Origin: Cherax quadricarinatus
Taxonomy: Eukaryota; Arthropoda; Malacostraca; Decapoda; Parastacidae
NCBI RefSeq assembly: GCF_038502225.1
Contig: NC_091312.1
Span: forward strand, 28,113,190 to 28,177,189
DNA length: 64,000 nt
Direction of reading: 5' to 3'
Shown: piece by piece, positions 60,481-64,000 of the stretch
Layout of the letters: each line of letters begins with the position of its first letter
How positions within the stretch are numbered: the stretch's first letter is position 1
Notes under the pieces: model-generated
Database searches by the model: none
Told to the model about the DNA's origin: nothing
What the model saw: the letters and a program-made list of their open reading frames with translations, nothing else
Translations under genes and position numbers: made by a program

Positions 60481-61360
60481 ACCAATGCACACCACAATAT
60501 AATCCCGACTTACCAGGGCAGACCACTAAGCGTATTCCATCGATCTCACCGTTCGCTGAACACTATACACCTCGACCTGCCCCCTTTCTTTCGATCCTCT
60601 ATAAAATACCATAAGCCTTTAATAACCATATTTCTCATTATTAACCATAGTTCTCATTTGTTTATCAAAGAAAAATACCCATCAGTCGCAACAGACCTCA
60701 TCCTTGACAACCATTGACAACCAGACGCTCTTATTATCCTCTACACACCCTACTCTTCCTACGGCAAGATGTATACACCGAGCGGTGTCCATTTTTCAGT
60801 GTATATATACACACTGAGAGTTTACTTGATTTCCTGTTTTAGGCGTTAAAGGATTCTTGACTGGTGGTGACCTGGTTACATGCAGCCTTAACGACCCTTT
60901 GAGCAGTCGATAGGTTTTAATCCCAATTGACCATCTCATCGTGCCAGTACAGATCACCACTGTCGAGTGTAGTTCCTACTAAAGCGTATCCTTGGATGGC
61001 ACAATCAGTGTCTGCCTTCGATCGAGAACCATCAACCATAACGTTCTACTTCGCACGACAAGAACAAAAAAATACCGAGAGAAAAGAAAAGTGGAACCTG
61101 GCGATTAATTAACGGGGTGTACTCATTTGGGAAATAAAAATAAAAAAACGAGGAAAACTTAGTATATTGTAAAGAACAAGGAAAGGAAAGGCTGAGATAA
61201 ACACAGGTGATACACTTGGAAAGTTTAAAGTTCGATCATCGTTTTTTTTATTTTTCCTCTTTTATTTGTGGCCTTTCTACAACTTTTTGCTGGACCTTTT
61301 CAACTTGCTTCTTCTTTCTTCAGTACAGTGCGTGATACATGCGATTATTATTTTTCATCT
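60481..61360. other. unrecognised sequence
   Basis: 'gtatatatacac' with inverted symmetry lies near 60803-60815. No gene recognised. Confidence 0.45.
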
Positions 61361-61397
61361 GCCTCGACTCTCTGCCATGATGGCAGAGAGTCGAGGC
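61361..61397. other. perfect 17-bp inverted repeat
   Basis: GCCTCGACTCTCTGCCA, a TGA spacer and the exact complement. A cruciform-forming palindrome with no flanking duplication seen. Confidence 0.9.
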
Positions 61398-62264
61398 TTG
61401 AGAACGTTTTCTGTTTACTGAGAAGCTAAGAGCCCCGAAGTCTCCTGAGTCACTTCTACAGTGTGTGTTCGTCACGAAAACCATCGCACACACTGTCTCT
61501 GGACTGTCAAACCCACTTACTGTTAAAACTGTGTATGAACCATCCTTACAGTGAAGGTGCCCTGTCTAAAATTTCTATAAATTTTTGCTATCAGGCTGAC
61601 AGAGTGCCTGTGCTTCCTCACTCAGAAACCAAGGTGACTCCTTTTAAAGACCCATTGACTCTGATGTGTCCAAATTCCTTAGTAGCTTCTCCACTTAATC
61701 CCCCGTTGTGTTGATATTATCCAGTGTCCACTTGTGTGTCCGTTCTCTCCTGCTCCTCCATTTTCTCAGTGAATACATCTGTGAAACTTTTGATTAGTTC
61801 ATCATAGACCTGCCTGTAACTGATGGCCATCTCTTAGATGGTAAGTGAATGTCATCTTACTTGTGATGCGTCTGTATAAAAGAACTTTTGAATCTGATCT
61901 TGCTGTTGTTACTACATTTCTTCATACTGTTGTTCTGTATCTCTTATTCTTTTCTCTCCTTACGTGTTTTTGTCTCTTCTGCTCATTTCTCTGTATCCGT
62001 TCTCTGCCGTCTATTGCCTCCGCAATTATGCACTTCCTATGTTGTCTTCGTTTCCAGTTCTCGTTCTCATCTAAACATAATCGCTTATTGTGTAGTCTGG
62101 TGTATTTCTCTCTTTCTAAGCTCCTTTCCAGGTTCATTTGCAAATGGAAGTCAAAGCTCAGGACTGTTTGATCACTCGCTCCCCGTGGAGACTCGCTGGA
62201 TAGGCTACCATTTACTGCTCCTGTAAAGCCCGGGTATGAAGGTGTGTGTGTTTGTTGCATCGTT
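61398..62264. other. unrecognised sequence
   Basis: Mixed to pyrimidine-rich. An acceptor-like 'cattttctcag' at about 61760 and a donor-like GTAAGT at 61841 enclose about 70 bp with stops in all frames, so no coding exon. Confidence 0.45.
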
Positions 62265-62680
62265 TACCCGGAGTTTACCTAGAGTCCCTTCCAGAGGTCA
62301 CCCGGTCCCAGGCCACTCCTCTTGGTTACTGGCCTGATCGATTAAGCTATTAGTGCATACCGCCCGCAGAATAAAGTATGCACCACAACCCCACTGATCA
62401 GGAACTGCTCTGAGGAATCTGTCGAGTTGCCTGTTGATGACAACTAGGCGTTGTTTGTTAATCCAGATTATGCATGAAGGGAAAATGTTGAGTCGTGGTA
62501 CCTTAACACTTACTGAATTCTCTCTCACTGTACTCATCGCTTCCCTGCTTTTAACTGCAGGTATTCTGCACCATCTGCCAAGCCTCGTGTGTTCATATGT
62601 AGTTATTTCGGTGTGCAGGTTTGGAACCAATGCCTCCAGTATCTTCCAGGTGTAGCTTATGATGTATCTTTTTTGCCTGC
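62265..62680 (-). mobile_element. CR1-like LINE C-terminal fragment
   Basis: One minus frame reads EITTYEHTRLGRWCRIPAVK, then VKVPRLNIFPSCIIWINKQR and LDRFLRAVPDQWGCGAYF, the order seen at the end of decapod CR1-like RT proteins. The tail 'gtaccaggtgacct'-type wording follows on the low-coordinate side. The frame is intact over about 130 codons, so this is one of the less decayed fragments. Confidence 0.65.
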
Positions 62681-62686
62681 GTTCAG

Positions 62687-62965
62687 AGTGCACCATGATG
62701 TCACATTCCAGCACAAGAGTGCACCATGATGCCACATCCTAGCACAAGAGTGCACCATGATGCCACATCCTAGCGCAAGAGTGCACCATGATGCCACATC
62801 TTAGCACAAGAGTGCACCATGATGCCACATCCTAGCACAAGAGTGCACCATGATGCCACATCTTAGCACAAGAGTGCACCATGATGCCACATCCTAGCAC
62901 AAGAGTGCACCATGATGCCACATCTTAGCACGAGAGTGCACCATGATGCCACATCCTGGCACAAG
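62687..62965. repeat. 31-bp tandem repeat, about 9 copies
   Basis: Unit core AGAGTGCACCATGATGCCAC. The last part alternates between ATCCTAG and ATCTTAG in successive units from about 62760 on, giving a 62-bp dimer. Confidence 0.95.
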
Positions 62966-63298
62966 GTTCTAGTTATCCAACCTGTCCTTTTAGTTGCAGT
63001 TGTGATAATAACATTGTTGTGCTCCTCGAAGGTGGTATCTTCTGAGTGTAATGTGTGCACCGTTGAGGGTGATAACTACACCGTTGAGCATGATAACTAC
63101 ACCGTTGAGTGTGATGACTGCATCGCTGAGCATGATAACTACACCGTTGAGTATGATGATTACACCGTTGAGGATGATAACTACACCGTTGAGTGTGACA
63201 GCTACACCCTTGAGCGTGATGACTACACCGTTGAGCATGGTAACTACACTCTTGAGTGCTGTGAGGCCTTGGCTGGAAAGTCTCAATGGGACCTGTGA
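62912..63298 (+). CDS. hypothetical secreted-type repeat ORF, 128 codons
   Basis: ATG ATG at 62912-62917, inside the 31-bp repeat, opens a frame to TGA at 63296-63298. Residues 20-43 are strongly hydrophobic (VLVIQPVLLVAVVIITLLCS), like a signal anchor or a late signal peptide, followed by ECNVC and about ten copies of a 7-residue acidic repeat of type DNYTVEH. Five copies keep N-Y-T, an N-glycosylation sequon. It ends ECCEALAGKSQWDL. The 21-bp repeat preserves frame in every copy. There is no promoter or splice evidence, and the start sits in a separate repeat, so a chance frame is quite possible. Confidence 0.25.
   Translation: MMPHLSTRVHHDATSWHKVLVIQPVLLVAVVIITLLCSSKVVSSECNVCTVEGDNYTVEHDNYTVECDDCIAEHDNYTVEYDDYTVEDDNYTVECDSYTLERDDYTVEHGNYTLECCEALAGKSQWDL
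63058..63259. repeat. 21-bp tandem repeat, about 9.6 copies
   Basis: Unit GATAACTACACCGTTGAGCA plus one base, with substitutions but no indels across all copies. Confidence 0.95.
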
Positions 63299-63639
63299 TT
63301 CCCCGGGTCACAGAGGCCACGGCATCTGTTAGTACAGCTCATCACGCTCCCGTTTTTTCCTCTGCTAACAGAAACCAATTACTGGGAAAGAGGTTTTTAC
63401 CCCACACCCTCCCCCCGAGGCTCAGCCAGGGGGCGCTGGAGCCACCAAGAACACATGGAAAAGTCGGATAATACAGCCCTCGACTTTACCGCTTTCTGCT
63501 GTACCGAAGACATTTGTATATGTAAAAGAGTAAATCGTCGGGCCCTCTCTGATAATATATGCTTTTTTTATTATTAAAATTAGTATGGTCAAAATGTTTA
63601 CTCAGCCGTTGGTGTTTATAACACTGGAGGAGGATGTTT
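63299..63639. other. unrecognised sequence
   Basis: GC-richer to about 63480, then AT-rich. No repeat or gene recognised. Confidence 0.5.
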
Positions 63640-63990
63640 GTCTGGGTGTTGGCACGAATGTTTGTGTTGCAGTTCTCCAGGATTTTTGTTGTGGTTCTCA
63701 GTGTTTGTGTCGCAATTCTTCTGTTTTTGGGTTGCAGTTTTTCAGTGTTTGTTTTGCACTTCTTCAGCGTTTGTGTTCCGCTTCTCCAGTGTTTGTGTTG
63801 CACTTCTGTTGCACTTTTTCAATGTTTGCGTTGCACTTCATTATTTGTATTCCACTTTTCCAACATTTGTGTTGTATTTCTCCAGTGTTTGCATTGCACT
63901 GCTCCAGTATTTGTATCTCCTTTCAATGTCAGTATTGCATAATCCAATATTTGTATTTCACTTCAATATTTGTGCTGCATTTCTGAAAAT
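63640..63990. repeat. decayed tandem repeat of about 24-27 bp
   Basis: 'cagtgtttgtgttgcacttc' and close variants recur to the end of the window ('cagtatttgtatctc', 'caatatttgtatttcacttc'). A plus frame of 133 codons through it is Cys/Phe-rich for that reason. Confidence 0.8.
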
Positions 63991-64000
63991 CTTCCCACAG

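Noticed and set aside
61766..61841. Exon between an acceptor-like CTCAG and a GTAAGT
   Set aside because: All three frames contain stops and there is no other support.

Overview
This window looks like nuclear DNA of a decapod crustacean, probably a crayfish, lobster or shrimp relative. The call rests on interspersed repeats I recognise from decapod genomes: a CR1-like LINE whose 3' end reads as 'ctaggtgagtac' after a 'gggtcgagtc'-type box, two SINE families with (AAT)n tails, an RTE-like LINE with a 'cccaccgaggcagggtg' tail box, and Penelope-like termini. No database search was possible. There is no sign of bacterial or viral gene organisation, no rRNA, and no free-standing tRNA gene.

The layout is dominated by tandem arrays. 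Four large minisatellite blocks fill roughly 23 kb, about 36% of the window: a 19-bp array (1-2580), a 23-bp array (4584-9447), a compound 24-bp then 36-bp array made of GTT/GCT/CTG-type triplets (27430-34296), and a 24-bp array of about 370 units (43165-52063). Smaller arrays have periods of 42 bp (41973), 31 bp (62687) and 21 bp (63058). Between them lie long (GT)n, (TA)n, (GA)n, (AAT)n and (CCA)n microsatellites. Very long open reading frames run through the arrays because the repeat consensus lacks stop codons. Most start at non-ATG codons and slip frame where units are broken, so I do not call them genes.

The rest is degenerate transposon DNA and unique sequence. Recognisable are an RTE-like LINE on the minus strand (12093-13110), a CR1-like LINE on the plus strand with a GVPQGSVL motif and a FADD palm motif, interrupted by an antisense SINE (14440-16330), several orphan LINE 3' ends, a 154-bp SINE with a 13-bp target-site duplication (55333-55512), a Penelope-like terminus with a perfect 39-bp inverted repeat and 12-bp flanking duplication (34605-34800), and a short hairpin MITE-like element present twice (37750, 38271).

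No complete host gene can be read. Three short stretches look like possible host exons: 2867-3037 (+, 171 bp, good acceptor and GTGAGT donor), 13485-13716 (-, GTGAGT donor) and 26224-26498 (-, two hydrophobic segments with weak MARVEL-like resemblance). Two further ATG-started ORFs, 53616-54191 and 62912-63298, have unusual but protein-like composition. All of these are tentative; the window is best read as a repeat-rich intergenic or intronic region.
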